NCBI GenBank assembly: GCA_946406115.1
Contig: OX291544.1
Location: forward strand, 34,737,521-34,801,520
Direction: 5' to 3'
Origin: Apoda limacodes
Lineage: Eukaryota > Arthropoda > Insecta > Lepidoptera > Limacodidae
DNA: 64,000 nt
The notes beneath the pieces are model-generated. The model saw nothing but the letters and a program-made list of their open reading frames with translations, was not told where the DNA came from and ran no database searches. The translations under genes and the position numbers were made by a program. Below, piece by piece: positions 41,395-52,709 of the stretch (position 1 is the stretch's first letter; each line of letters begins with the position of its first letter).

Positions 41395-42138
41395 CTACAG
41401 ATCCAAATGAGATTTTGAAATTAATTATGTTATTAAATAATACGAATGCAGTGGGTCATGATGAGATAAATACAAAAATTATTAAAAAAGTGTGCGGTCT
41501 ATCTTAGTACACCACTAAGCTATATTGTGAACTTGTCCTTTTTTCAGGGATGCTTTCCAAATAGGCTTAAATGGTCTACCGTTACACCTCTATTTAAAAA
41601 AGTGTTTGATAAATATGACATACTGACGTCACAACAATACGGTTTCCGAAAAGGAAGCTCTACAGCAAATGGATGTTTTCATCTGGTCAAGGCTGTTACG
41701 GAAAATTTAAACAATAGAAAACCCACTGTAGCCATGTTTCTAGATATATATATATATATAAAGCTTTACTGCTTTCGACTTTGTGGTACATGACAGGTTT
41801 TTGGAAAAGCTGGAATGGTATGGAATCAGGGGTAATGCTAGGAACTGGATAAAGGATTACCTCGGAAATAGGAGACAATGTACCGAAATTTCTCAAATGT
41901 CAGAAATACATGGACAGCCAACGAAAATAAGATGCCGTTCTACTTTGAGAAATAATAAATGTGGTGTACCCCAAGGTAGTATTTTGGGTCCGTTGCTGTT
42001 TTTAACATACATCAATGACCTACCTAACGTTACATCAGAGCAGTGTATATTATTTGCCGACGACACAACAATTGTCATAAAATGTAACGATGAAGAAAAT
42101 TTTGAACTGAAAATAAACCAAAATTTTAATAAGATTGA
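41395..42138 (+). pseudogene. Jockey-type RT, fingers and palm
   Basis: Blocks: LIMLLNNTNAVGHDEINTKI, NLSFFQGCFPNRLKWSTVTP, then a deletion joining PLFKK to VFDKYDILTSQQYGFRKGSS, which drops the usual NYRPxSLL block. Motif A is disturbed by (TA)n at 41,743-41,761: MFLDIYIYI in one frame, FDFVVHDRFLEKLEWYGI in the next. GVPQGSILGPLLFLTYINDL and QCILFADDTTIVI with an intact catalytic ADD follow. The RT stops where another element is inserted (42,138). Confidence 0.88.
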
Positions 42139-42508
42139 AAGAAAAGAAAATACTTTTATTTAGCAAATAAGCAACACATTATAGGTACAACAAAACATTC
42201 AAAATACAAAAAAAAAGGTTAGCAAATACAAGTTTTTTGTGTTGCATAATGCCAAATAGGATATCCACTCAGCATAAGCTGCGGCCAAAGCCACAACACT
42301 GATTTTCAGTGGAGCCCTTTATTCGCCGTCAGATCTCCAAAAAACATACATGCTCGCTGAATTAGCTAAATAAACATATCCTATACCACAGAACATTATA
42401 CAGAGAAAAAAATAAAATATAATAAAAAATCTATTTCTTTGTTTAATTACTATCTCTAAAGTATTCTCAACTACCATAACAAAAAAGAAAGAAACAACAG
42501 AAAAATAG
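42138..42508 (-). mobile_element. Short retroposon-like insertion
   Basis: About 370 bp that interrupts the RT frame. On the minus strand it ends GTTGCTTATTTGCTAAATAA plus an A-rich stretch, like a non-LTR tail. It includes GCATAAGCTGCGGCCAAAGC (plus-strand text, 42,270). No coding. The RT resumes as WLENNNLKIN-type sequence at about 42,518. Confidence 0.5.
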
Positions 42509-43307
42509 ATAATGTTAAATGGCTTGAAAATAATAATCTAAAAATTAATAATAATAAATAATAAATTAATGTAGACGAAACAAAAATGATACAGTTTGCG
42601 ACGTATAAATCTAAACAATTTAAATTAATTATAAAATATGACGACGATGTAGTAAAAGAGGTTAGTAATGTCTGTTTTCTAGGATTTACAATAGATAAAC
42701 ATTTAAACTGGAAATCGCAAGTCGATAATGTGTGTAATAGAGTTAATCGCTTTGTGTTTGCTTTAAAACGTGTAAGAGAAACAATATCACTTGATGCAGC
42801 TATATTGGCTTATCACGGGTATGTTGAATCTGTACTTACTTATGGTCTTGTACTGTGGGGCAACTCTGTCGATATCATTAGAGCATTTAAGGCACAGAAA
42901 AAATGTATAAGAGCTATATGTAATGCAAGGAGCATGGATAGCTGCAAACAATTATTGAAGAGGCTAAATTTATTGCCATTGCCTTGCTTGTATATAAAAG
43001 ACACATGTTTATTTGTCAGACAGCATCCACAATATTTTCCTAATCACTGCGATGTAATGCATCGACCGTCTCGAGACAAATTAAAATTGTTTATCCCAAA
43101 GTGCAACTTATATGTATAAGGAATGTTTATTCTATGGCCATAAAAATTTACAACAAATTACCAACTCATACTAAAGACCTTCCATATAATCGATTTAAAA
43201 AAATCAGACAAGATGGTTGCAGGAACAATGTTTTTATAGCAATTCAGAATATTTTAATTTTAATAATGTACAAGTGCATGACATTATTTTTGAGAAACCT
43301 TATTTAA
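42509..43307 (+). pseudogene. Jockey-type RT, thumb and C-terminus
   Basis: After AAT-repeat expansion (42,530-42,565) the frame 42,586-43,119 gives VSNVCFLGFTIDKHLNWKSQ, RVNRFVFALKRVRETISLDA, YHGYVESVLTYGLVLWGNSV and IRAFKAQKKCIRAICNARSM. A shift near 43,110 leads to MAIKIYNKLPTHTKDLPYNR. Family C-terminus then 3' UTR. It is the best preserved C-terminal half of a jockey-type RT in the window. Confidence 0.9.
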
Positions 43308-43648
43308 TTTTTGAACTTTGTGTATATTTAACTAGTTATTAGAAACCGATTTAGGTAAGTAAAAGAAATATTTTAAAGACATATTTGGAAATCTTTATTT
43401 CATGACATTGTATTTTAATATTTTTTATGTAATAATGTTCTATATTCAATTGTGATTTAATTTAAAAAGCTGTATGTATTGCACTTTAATTTGTAATTGT
43501 TTTGTATAAGTGTAGCCTAATCATTTCTTCGTAACTTCTTGTTAATATTTGCACGGCTTTTGAGATAGAATAAGTGAAATATTAACTACAATAAAAACTT
43601 TTTATACCTTATTCTAGCAAATAATTCATTCATTCATTCATAAAAAAA

Positions 43649-44056
43649 ATCGGCCAAGTGCGAGTCGGACTCGCGCACCGAGGGTTCCGTACAAACCTGT
43701 AGGTATATAAGTTAAAAATTTACGGTTTTCGCAATTTTTCCTTTATTAGTACCATAAGACGTTGCTTCATACCAAATTTCAAGATTCTGAGTTCACGGGA
43801 AGTACCTCGTAGGTTTTGCTTCTGTGAGTTTCGAAAATTTACGAAAAATTGCGACATAAACGGCCTTATCTTTTGATTGCGTTGGCTTAGAAGTTAGATA
43901 TTTTCACAGTTCCAAGGGACAATTGACTTGAGTATTTGGTATAAATTTTAGCTTGATACCTCCACGCGTTCCTGGGAAAAAGGGTCTTGACGACGGACGG
44001 ACGGACAGACAACAAAGTGATCCTATAAGGGTTCCGTTTTTTCCTTTCGAGGTACA
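43649..44056. repeat. Dispersed GGCCAAGTGCGAGTCGGACT repeat
   Basis: Starts AATCGGCCAAGTGCGAGTCG, with hairpin GCGAGTCGGACTCGC, then CCGAGGGTTCCGTAC. It ends GACGGACGGACGGACAGACA ... AAGGGTTCCGTTTTTTCC ... ACAGAACCCTAAAA. I recognise this as a high-copy lepidopteran repeat; its class (MITE, Helitron-like or other) cannot be told from one copy. Confidence 0.75.
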
Positions 44057-44065
44057 GAACCCTAA

Positions 44066-44165
44066 AATGGCAAACAAGCTTACGGTCCGCCTGATGATAA
44101 GCGGTCACCGTCACCTATGGACGCTTGTAACACCAGGAGTATTGCCGACTCTTCAAATATCTAAT
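44066..44165 (-). mobile_element. CR1/jockey-type tail fragment
   Basis: Plus-strand text GGCAAACAAGCTTACGGTCC, GCCTGATGATAAGCGGTCAC and GCCGACTCTTCAAATATCTA is the reverse of the 3' end found at 30.3 and 33.8 kb. About 100 bp only. Confidence 0.75.
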
Positions 44166-44251
44166 GATAAAATAAACTATAAAAATTCTAATTCATAAAC
44201 AATATCTGTAGTAAGTATTTTTTAAAATGAGTAAGGTAAAACACACAAATA

Positions 44252-45459
44252 TCGGCCCCTTAACATAAACCGCAACTTTCAGTCTTAACCACACCTGAAC
44301 TTTGAAGTTATTCACCGATGACTTCGCACTGTCATTTTTATATGCAATTATAAAAAGATTCTACTGTACGGGTGTATGTCACTGTACTGCTCCCAAACGG
44401 CTGGATCGATTTGAATGATTTTTTTGTATGCGTTTGGGTGGCGCCCTGGATGGTTTAGATTCACAAATCAGCCCGGCAGATGGCGAAAGAACATGTAAAT
44501 CCGGCGAGGCGCAGCACAGTGCAATTCTGTCACTAATTTGGCGAAAAACGTCAACGGATACCAATCTGTAATTATATGTTGTTTTTAACCATAAAACGCA
44601 TACAAAAGTTTTCTTACTACTTTCGGACAGTTACATAGCAATGTAAAAGAATTTTTTTTCTTATTAAATTGTTGACTTTAATTCGTTAAAAAGAAATAAC
44701 GGGGCCGATGTTAGGATTCTTATTTTATTACAAAATCTTAATGTCGGCCTGCAGCCAACACAAGGGAGATGAGGGCAATTTTATAATTTTAATTGATTTA
44801 TTAGTATCCTAAATTAGGGCTTTTTAAGTTTATATTTGTAAGGCGTTCAATACCCGTTAATTGAATGACCAAAGTTCGGCCGTCTCAAAATGTTAGTTAT
44901 ACTATTTTAATAGACTATAAATTAGGCTGCTCTAACAACTAAAGCTTGGCTGGCTTCATTTGTTTCGATGAAATACAGTATGTTAAAATACTAAATAAGT
45001 CTATTTATGCAACTGTGTATTTATAATTTTTTGCTGTAAAACGCAAGGTAAATTTTCAAATAATTAGAACAACAAGAATACCTATATAACCTTATACGAT
45101 TTCTATTTTAAAAGGTATTATAAAGAGTTAAAGTTATGCATAGTAAAGTTTCAACACAAATAACTAATTTCTATTGATATATTGCCTTTCTTACGATTTG
45201 AACACCCATTACTGGCCGACATTAGGATAAAATAAGGCCGTAGCTAGGTAAAGGATGGCCGATATAAGGGGTATTTGCCGTATAAAACTTTAAAACGCTT
45301 ATTATTCTTTGTCACGTAATTTAAGACGTTTATAATCACTATATATACTCAATAACACAGTGAAATGTCAAATAGCCCGACAATACAAATCAGCAGTGAA
45401 TAACTTCAAGGGTCAGGTATGGTTAAGACTGAAAGTTGCGTTTTACGTTAAGGGGCCGA
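44252..45459. mobile_element. 1.2-kb element with ~85-bp terminal inverted repeats
   Basis: Left arm starts TCGGCCCCTTAACATAAACC then GCAACTTTCAGTCTTAACCA; the right arm reversed starts TCGGCCCCTTAACGTAAAAC and continues the same, to TGAAGTTATTCAC. No transposase frame, so non-autonomous. The inside repeats parts of the ends (GGGGCCGATGTTAGGATT at 44,701; GGCCGACATTAGGATAAAAT at 45,215). A Helitron-like scrap with ACGGCTGGATCGATTTGAAT lies at 44,397. Superfamily not identified; no clear target duplication. Confidence 0.7.
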
Positions 45460-47053
45460 CGTTTAGGGGAAAAATACCAAACTCCATTTCAAAAATACTT
45501 TCTACGAACATTGTTTATTATTAATCTAATTCGTCTTTATAGATTATTTGGTATTATTAATTATCTATTGACCGCCAATGTTAAGTTTACATTATAATTA
45601 AATAACGCATTACATAATCTTTATCATAACCTTTCATTTCTTTAGTCAATCAGTAGGCGTACACGTTTTTTAAAAGTTACAATTTCGTAACGTTATTTCG
45701 TAACGCACAATTATTTTATATACCTACAATATATAAGTATAAATTTAATAACGGTAAAAGGTAAGTAAATATTTATACTTACATTTCACCATTATTAACA
45801 TTATTATGATTTTAAAGTAAATTTTAAAATAGGAAGATACCGTATGTGTGGGTCAGAATGTAACAAGGTACCGAGTAACCTACCTATTTTATTATCGTAG
45901 CTAAGAAACCTCCTCCTATTTCAATATTCATTCCTGCCTATAAATAAAGTATTTTTTAAAAAAACTCGCATAACCTTAATAAGTTTGTATAAGTAGGTAC
46001 CTAGCTATTTTCTTAAAAAGCGAGCCTTACGGTACGCCTAATACCTACTAAGGAATTTAGCAGATCGCATCAATGATTGATTAGTTTGATTACAGATGAC
46101 AAACACTCGTTGATAAGATTGTTTTGTATAAACGTCACTTCCGGCCAATGTTCCGGATGCCGGTCAATGCTTTGAGTATTTAAACTATTCCATTACAACC
46201 AATGAAATTCTTTCATGCCTTTAACTATTGCGCAAGTGAAAGCAATAAATTAACATAGTTTTATCGCAATCGGCAATCGGATAAACAATATGGCAGCACA
46301 TTAAATACTTATTTCATTAAAAAAATTATTATGATACATCATTTATACATCGTTCGCGCTCAAAAGATAGTATTTTTGGGTGAAAGTCATATCGCTTATC
46401 AGAATACTGACGTTCCAGCCATCCGACAAAATCATACCAGAATAAGGCGTGCGGCGCGGGGAAAGGGGGTCTCGCGTCGTGTTCGATAGGGACAGCAACA
46501 TTTTAGCAAAAATGTAAAACGCGCGCGGGCGCCGCGAAGTGTATTCTCTTAAGAAATCAAAATTAAACTGTAAAGTTTATTAGCATCATCATTAATAAAA
46601 TGTAAAAATGGTAATTTTATTTTCAACATTTGCTTTTCAATTGTCTAATAGAGCTGTGGTCACAGGTCTACATGTCACTAGTTGAGATATTTTTTATTGT
46701 TGTGAAAAATTTTCACATGATCAAATGGCAAATTATTAATAGTAAATTTATCTTTTACTTCAATGTTACAGAAAATATTATCTAAACATGCAGCTAAAGT
46801 GATCCCTAATACTGAGCACTAATAGGTGCCTGCAGGACCGCAGGTACTGGTATTCTGTGATAGTGTCGTTGTAGTTTTAGACGTATCAACGCTAATTATT
46901 TCATGTATCATTCAGGAACGTGTTGGGATCTAGGTTTATTTAATACTGTGTAAATAAAAAAAAACCTATTGCTTATTTTCAAACAGCTTTAGCGAGATAT
47001 GAATACAGTTATAATAAATATGCTTAGGCTTCAATTTATAAAATGCTTATCAG
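45460..47053. other. Unassigned, with one GC-rich patch
   Basis: A GC-rich stretch at 46,440-46,550 (GCGGCGCGGGGAAAGGGGG, CGCGCGCGGGCGCCGCG) could be a regulatory island, but no TATA, initiator or open frame supports this. The last 100 bases lead to the splice acceptor at 47,053. Confidence 0.35.
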
Positions 47054-47330
47054 GTGTACATAGATTTGGACAACGAGGGGCGGCTGGCGGCGGCGGGCGA
47101 TGGCGGGGTGGTGCGGGTGGCGGTGCGTGCACGCCTGGCCCCGCACGTGCACGCGGCCGATGCGCACGTAGTGGGCGCTGCAGACACCACCGACGCACTA
47201 GACACCCCTCGGCGTTGGGCGCTGCACCTGCTCGCTGACCTGCCGCCGCACCACGACCTGCAACTCTGGTTCTCGGAGGAGGTGCTCGCCGCTGTAGACA
47301 TGCCCTTCCTCACGCTACAAAATATCCGAG
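47054..47330 (+). CDS. Candidate internal exon, function unknown
   Basis: 277 bp with very GC-rich codons, open in one frame, flanked by an acceptor (CTTATCAG, ends 47,053) and a donor (CGAG then GTGAAATG, 47,331). Enters in phase 0 and leaves in phase 1. The peptide begins VYIDLDNEGRLAAAGDGGVV and includes RRWALHLLADLPPHHDLQLW and FSEEVLAAVDMPFLTLQNIR; this looks like a real folded-domain segment with acidic and hydrophobic patterning. The acceptor is pyrimidine-poor. I do not recognise the family. Reverse-strand frames over it are shadows caused by GC content. Confidence 0.6.
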
Positions 47331-47396
47331 GTGAAATGAATTCTCAGTTTCGATTTATAAATCAATCACAATAACCTTGTTGGCATTAACTACCAA

Positions 47397-47876
47397 GATA
47401 AACAGAACCAGGCGACTGCACTGACGGGACCTCACCTCTAACACTTATACGTAAGATAAACAGAAACATACGACTTCAACGACGGACCCTTACGTCTGTC
47501 ACTTTATACGTCAGATAAACAGAACCATGCGACTACAACGACGGCCCCTTACCTCTAACACTTACATGTAAAATAAACAGAACCAAACGACTGCAACGAC
47601 GGACCCTTACCTCAAACACTCATACGTACACGGTAAAAAAAGAATTCATTGAGCCAAGAAAATATCATTTCATTTATGCACCAACGAATATTTGCTTGCT
47701 TTAAGACATTATTTGCCTTAAATATTTAAATTAATATTAAAGTTGCCACAACATCAGATATCGTTGAGCCAATAAATGAAACCACCTTCACCTTTAACAC
47801 TTAAATACGAAAGATAAACAGAACTAGGCGACTGCAACAACGGACCCTCCCCTCTAACACTTATACGTAAGGGTTG
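47397..47876. repeat. 58-bp imperfect repeats (4 + 1)
   Basis: Units of the form AAGATAAACAGAACCAGGCG, ACTGCACTGACGGGACCTCA, CCTCTAACACTTATACGT. Four are in tandem at 47,397-47,628; a fifth lies at 47,811-47,870 after about 180 bp of AT-rich DNA. They differ from each other by 10-20%. Confidence 0.85.
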
Positions 47877-48174
47877 CAAAATCAATACATTTAAGTAATA
47901 AAATTAAACATTCTGATAATAAAATAAAGGCTACATGCAATGTAATAAATAGTGAAACAGTAAATATTAAATCGGTTGAAATTGAATCATTATTCACTTC
48001 AAAAATAATTGATTCAGATCATGATGTCGCTAACTCTTTTAAGAAACATTTATGATTGTGCAAAAATATAATTATGATGCCGTTAATGCCACTTGTACTA
48101 TTAAATATCGGAATTCTCTTAAATATCTGAATTCCTCCACTCGATTAATGGTATTTGACGCTTCACATGGTGCG
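47877..48174. other. Unassigned AT-rich DNA
   Basis: Nothing recognised. Confidence 0.35.
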
Positions 48175-49060
48175 CCCCTTTATCATATCAGCCCATTGAC
48201 GTCCAGTGCTTGACATAGGCCTCACCTAACTTTCTCCACAGCGTGCGACTCTGTGCCGCCTGTAACCAACGGCTCCCCGCTACCCTTACAAGGTCATATG
48301 TCCATCTAGCGGGGGGCCGTCCCATGCTGCGATTTCCGGTTCGTGTTCGCCACTCAAGAACCTTCCCCCATCGGCCATCGGTTCTTCGAGCTATCTGCCC
48401 TGCCCATTGCCACTTCAGCTTTGCGATTCGGTGAGCTATGTCGGCGACTTTAGTTCTCCTACGGATTTCCTCATTCCTGATTCGATCACGTAGGGAAACT
48501 CAGAGCATAGCTCTTTCCATCGCCCGCTCAGCGACCTTGATGATTCGTATAAGGCCCATAGTTAGCGGCCACTTGGCATTTCTCAATAATTAGTTCCGCT
48601 GAGTGTATATGGTCTACCGTAGAGAAACCTTTTCGGAAACCTGCTTGCTCTATCGGTTGATATGATTCAAGTGTGGAACTCATTCTCTTCTCTATAAGCG
48701 ATGAAAACAACTTGTAGAGAGGGCAAAAGGATGATGGGTCTAGAGTTACTTATATTTTATGGGTCGCCTTTTTTATATAATAATATAATGTTTTATTCTG
48801 ACCATTGCTTAGGTATCGTAGAAGTATCTTAAATCTTATTAAAGTATCGCCAAAGGTGTAGCAAGGAGTGTATCAGCAATTTTTAACGTCTCGTTGGTTA
48901 GCCCGTCTGGCCCGGGGCTTTTATCTAGTTTGAGCCGTTTCATTTCTCTAATAATTAATTTATATTTCATCTATTGGCTTTTTTTCCGTGGCATTTGAAG
49001 TCTGTTCTTCTAACATGTGTTGAGAGCTTTCGTGCTGCAGAGGTGCATTGCACAGTGTTT
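48175..49060 (-). pseudogene. RTE-clade retroposon, internally deleted (minus)
   Basis: On the minus strand: the pre-finger region KRLKLDKSPGPDGLT-like (about 48,950-48,890), KLFSSLIEKRMSSTLESYQP, IEQAGFRKGFSTVDHIHSAE (48,710-48,600). It then jumps (near 48,545) to the C-terminus VSLRDRIRNEEIRRRTKVAD, RIAKLKWQWAGQIARRTDGR, GRPPARWTYDLVRVAGSRWL and WTSMG. The palm with the catalytic box is gone. The C-terminal W-x-W-AGH-like and GRPxxRW blocks are typical of RTE elements. Confidence 0.85.
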
Positions 49061-49790
49061 AATAGAAAATTATATGGCGATTTGGAGTTAATCGGCAATT
49101 TTAATTAAAAGTTTGGAATTAAAAAATGAGTCTCAAGAACAAACACTGGAAACACGAAAAAATAGAATAGACTATATGGAGAGATTTACGAGAAGAAAAA
49201 ATATACTATTTTTCGGAGTCGAAGAACACGAAAGATCTTATCACGATTTACAAAAAAAAGTATTAGAAATAATATATTAAACATTGAATGTGTGGAAAAC
49301 AGCATAAAAGCAGTACGGCGACTGGGAAAAACTCGACGAGGCACGACCTATTGTTAGGACTGTCTGCTTACTATGGGGATAAAAATAAATATTTTGAAAA
49401 ACAAGAAAAAACTAGAAACTTCACGTTATTATATTAAACAGGACTTTCCTCAAGAAGTATTAGGTAAACGCAAAGAACTACAATTTGAGCTATAGAAGGA
49501 AAGAGGTCAGGGAAAAAGGGTTATCATAAAATATGATAGACTCATCATCTTAAAAAGCACAAAAGAACAAGAAAAATATCTTAGCTCAAACGTACAAACA
49601 GAACAAAAAATGGACTAGAAGAAAAGAAATCTATCTGAATCACCTGAAATATCTGAAAATTCCGGCAGTAAGGGCATCAAAAAACAAAACATAAAAGTTA
49701 CCAACAATAGTAACATGAATAATTTCTTGATAAAAAAACCGACGCTGACTTACCACGGAAATCTCTCTCCAAAACCCCATTTTTAAAAAT
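49061..49790 (+). pseudogene. RTE-like ORF1
   Basis: Charged, Lys/Glu-rich frames: RRKNILFFGVEEHERSYHDL, ECVENSIKAVRRLGKTRRG, MGIKINILKNKKKLETSRYY and RGQGKRVIIKYDRLIILKST, then a Ser/Asn/Lys-rich end. The layout (coiled coil, then an RRM-like FFGVEE and IKYDRL segment) resembles ORF1 of L1/RTE-like elements. Frameshifts and stops present. Confidence 0.6.
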
Positions 49791-49904
49791 CTAGCGATAT
49801 AACAGATTAGCAACTAGCACGGACCCCTCTCTCTCTCCCAAAACGGCTGGTCACCGAGGGGGAAACAAACCAAAACCCTCCAGAGATAAGTAATTTATAA
49901 AAAA

Positions 49905-50250
49905 AAAATCAAAACTTATACTTAATAGCAACATATTATGTACGAACTCTTTCAACTCATGCACGCCTCCTTGAGTTGTTGGATGCACTAAAAGAAACAA
50001 AATCTGATATAATTGGCCTTTCTGAAACGAGACGACTTGGCAACACCATACAAGAGCACCAAAATATACTATTTCACTACATTGGAGAAACACCTAGATT
50101 ATATGGAGTGGAGTGAAAAAGTCTCTAAAAAGTAATATAGAAAGCTTTATGGGTATATCAGAGCGAGTAGCATTATTGAAACTTAACATAGACGGTTTTA
50201 AAGTAAGTTTTATACAAGTTTATGCATCCACAGATGCGGCCCGTGATAAA
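49905..50250 (+). pseudogene. RTE-like endonuclease, N-terminal part
   Basis: AP endonuclease: YYVRTLSTHARLLELLDALK, ETKSDIIGLSETRRLGNTIQ (catalytic Glu in SET), then shifted VALLKLNIDGFKVSFIQVYA. Breaks off near 50,235 and joins directly to RT sequence; the catalytic His half and the RT fingers are deleted. Confidence 0.75.
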
Positions 50251-51310
50251 GATCACTATACCTATGCATAGACTTCCAAAAAGCCTTTGACACCGTACTC
50301 CAATTAGCAATATAGGAAGCCCTGAAAACACAAAATGTAGAAAATACATCAGAGTCCTGAAATACCTCTATGACAACATGATAAGTAGAGTAAAACTTGA
50401 GACAGCGGAATATCCTATTCCAATTAAGAAAGGAGTAAGGCAAGGATATCTACTGTCATCTAGGATCTTCATCACGTTGCTAGAGTTCATTATCAGTAAA
50501 TTAAACTAGAATACTATGGGGTTAAATATAAATGGGTAACGTATTTGCCACCTGAGATTTGCTGACGACTTAGTTTTGCTATCTGAAAACAGTACAGAGC
50601 TTGAACGCATGATAGAGTCGCTACAAAAATCAAGTAGTCAGGCAGGGCTAGAGATCAGTTTTAGCAAAACAAAAGTTATGACAAATTCATCAAAAAATCA
50701 AATAAATGTCAACAATGTTCAACTAGAATATGTCGATACTTATATTTATCTAGGCAAACAAGTCTCATGCAAGAAACAGATCAATTAATAAGAAATTTAA
50801 AGAAGGATAAAAGGGGCATGGAAAAAGTTTTGGGGCATGAAAGAAATATTTAAAAGCCAGATGCCAGTAAAAATAAAGAAAAAGGTCATGGATACCAGTA
50901 TACTGCCCTCACTCACCTACGCTTGCCAGACCTGGAAATTCACGCGTCGAGTACAAAACAAAATAACTTCTTGTCAACGGAGCCTGGAAAGGAGCATGAT
51001 GAAAATCAAAAAAAATCAAAAAATACGCCACTCTACCATAAAAATTTAAGGAGCAATAGACACTGTGAGCTATGCAAAAAAATTGAAATGGCACCTCCAT
51101 TGTAACTCCAGTGGCAGGCCATGTAGCCCCAATGAGTGATGGTCGGTGGACAAATCGCCTGACATCATGGTCAGGTCCTACTGATACCAGTAAAAAAGGA
51201 AGACCTAGAACCGGATGGGCAGACGAGATTGTAGAAATCTCTGGCAGGGCATCTCTGGAGGAGGCCTTCACCCTCAACTGAGAGGGGTTTACGCACCATA
51301 TTAAAATATT
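50251..51310 (+). pseudogene. RTE-like reverse transcriptase and C-terminus
   Basis: Starts CLCIDFQKAFDTVLQ-like (motif A, 50,262-50,300). Then VLKYLYDNMISRVKLETAEY, IKKGVRQGYLLSSRIFITLL, LRFADDLVLLSENSTELERM (catalytic FADD intact, about 50,560), QAGLEISFSKTKVMTN, VDTYIYLGKQVS, KKKVMDTSILPSLTYACQTW and, after more shifts, SKKGRPRTGWADEIVE. Many stops. 3' end about 51,310. Confidence 0.85.
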
Positions 51311-51825
51311 TTTAATTTAGTTATTATAGGCACCTTTTTTATTTCAGAATATTGAAAACTAAACAAATTCTTATTTGCAATTATAAATTTACTTATTTCC
51401 TTTGTGATTATCATTTAAATTTAAATCTTTTTTAAATAATATTTAACTTTATTTTATTTTTTTAATGTTTGCAAATGTTTCTTTGTCTTTTTAATTAATT
51501 TTTTATTTTGAATTTTATTCTGTATTTTTTTTATTTGTATGGCGTGAAAAAAGCTATTTAAGTATATGCTAAATACGTTTGCATTATAAAGGTACTTAAG
51601 AAACATGTTACCTTGCGTCTTTACCACAAGAACTGTTTCGAAAAATGAATTGATTGTATATTATCATACTTTAAGTAGGTATCAGTAATGGATTGCCTAC
51701 TTTTATCTCAATTAAATACTCTATATTGTATTGATTTCATTTGTGTAAGTTGCCATATCTTATTTATTATTTATTTACAAATTTTATAGACTAACAGGTT
51801 TCTGCCCAAAGCGTCTACAAACAAG
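51311..51825. other. Unassigned AT-rich DNA
   Basis: Nothing recognised. Confidence 0.4.
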
Positions 51826-51964
51826 TTATTTTAGCGGATCATTGGATGAGTGGACTAATTTTATCTCACTTTTTGATAGCATTGTGCACCGACAGACTGA
51901 CTTAGCTGACTCACAAAAATAAAGTTAGCTTTTAACGTCTATCAGGGATGAGCCTCTCTGTTTT
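51826..51964 (+). pseudogene. BEL copy 2: DUF1759 gag scrap
   Basis: Plus-strand reading FSGSLDEWTNFISLFDSIVH, RQTDLADSQK stop, LLTSIRDEPLC. The same segment exists, reversed, at about 52,330-52,190. So this scrap is an extra, partial copy next to the inverted one. Confidence 0.82.
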
Positions 51965-51965
51965 T

Positions 51966-52709
51966 GACAGAGTGATCTGTTACAGGGAATTTTAGGCCCC
52001 TCAACGCATTTGTCGCCACCAAAATAGGGTTAAGCAGATCCGACCGCAGCTGGTTAACTGATGACAGTTGAGGAATCCCTAAAATGGCAGCCACATGAGT
52101 ATCCGCAATGCGACGGTTATTTTGGTACCGCTTCACTAATAACTCCCTGGCTATATTATAATTGACATCGGTGATATCCAAATGTTTTACTAAACAGAGA
52201 GGCTCACCCCTGATCGACGTTAAAAGGTAACTTAATTTCTGTGAGGCAGATAAGTCAGTCCGTTGGTGCACAATGCTATCAAAAAGTGTAATAAAATTAG
52301 TCCATTCATCCAATGATCCGCTAAAATGAAGAATATCCAAAATTGGCAACCGTTCGTTGCAGTTTTGTTCCAAAACCTCCTTCCTTCTTGCCGGCTGTGG
52401 GGTAGCCTCTAATTTCGACACAGCCTCGTTAACCTCGTCCACTACTGACATACAAAAATCATAATCAGAATTTACCGCCTTTAGGATAGTTTCGTCATCT
52501 GTTAACGATAAGATACCCTGGTATGCCTGGTCCAGCTCACTGACTCTTGTTGGAAACTGTGCCGCTCTTTGCTTTAATGCAAACATCCTATCTTCCCGTT
52601 TTACCAATCCTACAGCACATGTAAACCACCGTGTGAGATTGGTTAAAACAGCTTTGTGCTCCTTGACCGATGAGGTCATAACTAAATTAACACTAATACA
52701 ATCCAAAAC
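51966..52709 (-). pseudogene. BEL copy 2: inverted leader and gag N-terminal part
   Basis: Reads on the minus strand although the rest of the element reads plus. ATG at 52,679 opens MTSSVKEHKAVLTNLTRWFT, then KREDRMFALKQRAAQFPTRV, SVVDEVNEAVSKLEATPQPA, the DUF1759 core (LPILDILHFSGSLDEWTNFI, SYLLTSIRGEPLCLVKHLDI, RELLVKRYQNNRRIADTHVA) and ends LRGLKFPVTDHSV at the left breakpoint. 52,680-52,709 is leader. The gag frame is uninterrupted for about 240 codons, better kept than anything else in either BEL copy. Confidence 0.9.

Larger units (their letters stand above)
41305..43640 (+). mobile_element. Jockey-type retroposon (RT part, plus strand)
   Basis: 5'-truncated element covering the pre-RT linker to a 3' end with (ATTC)n at 43,622-43,640. 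RT is split by a deletion, a TA-repeat and an inserted element, listed below. 3' UTR 43,308-43,620 without other features. Confidence 0.88.

Noticed and set aside
47050..47313. Minus-strand ORF over the GC-rich exon
   Set aside because: Ser/Arg/Ala-rich low-complexity shadow; the plus strand has the splice sites and patterned protein sequence.
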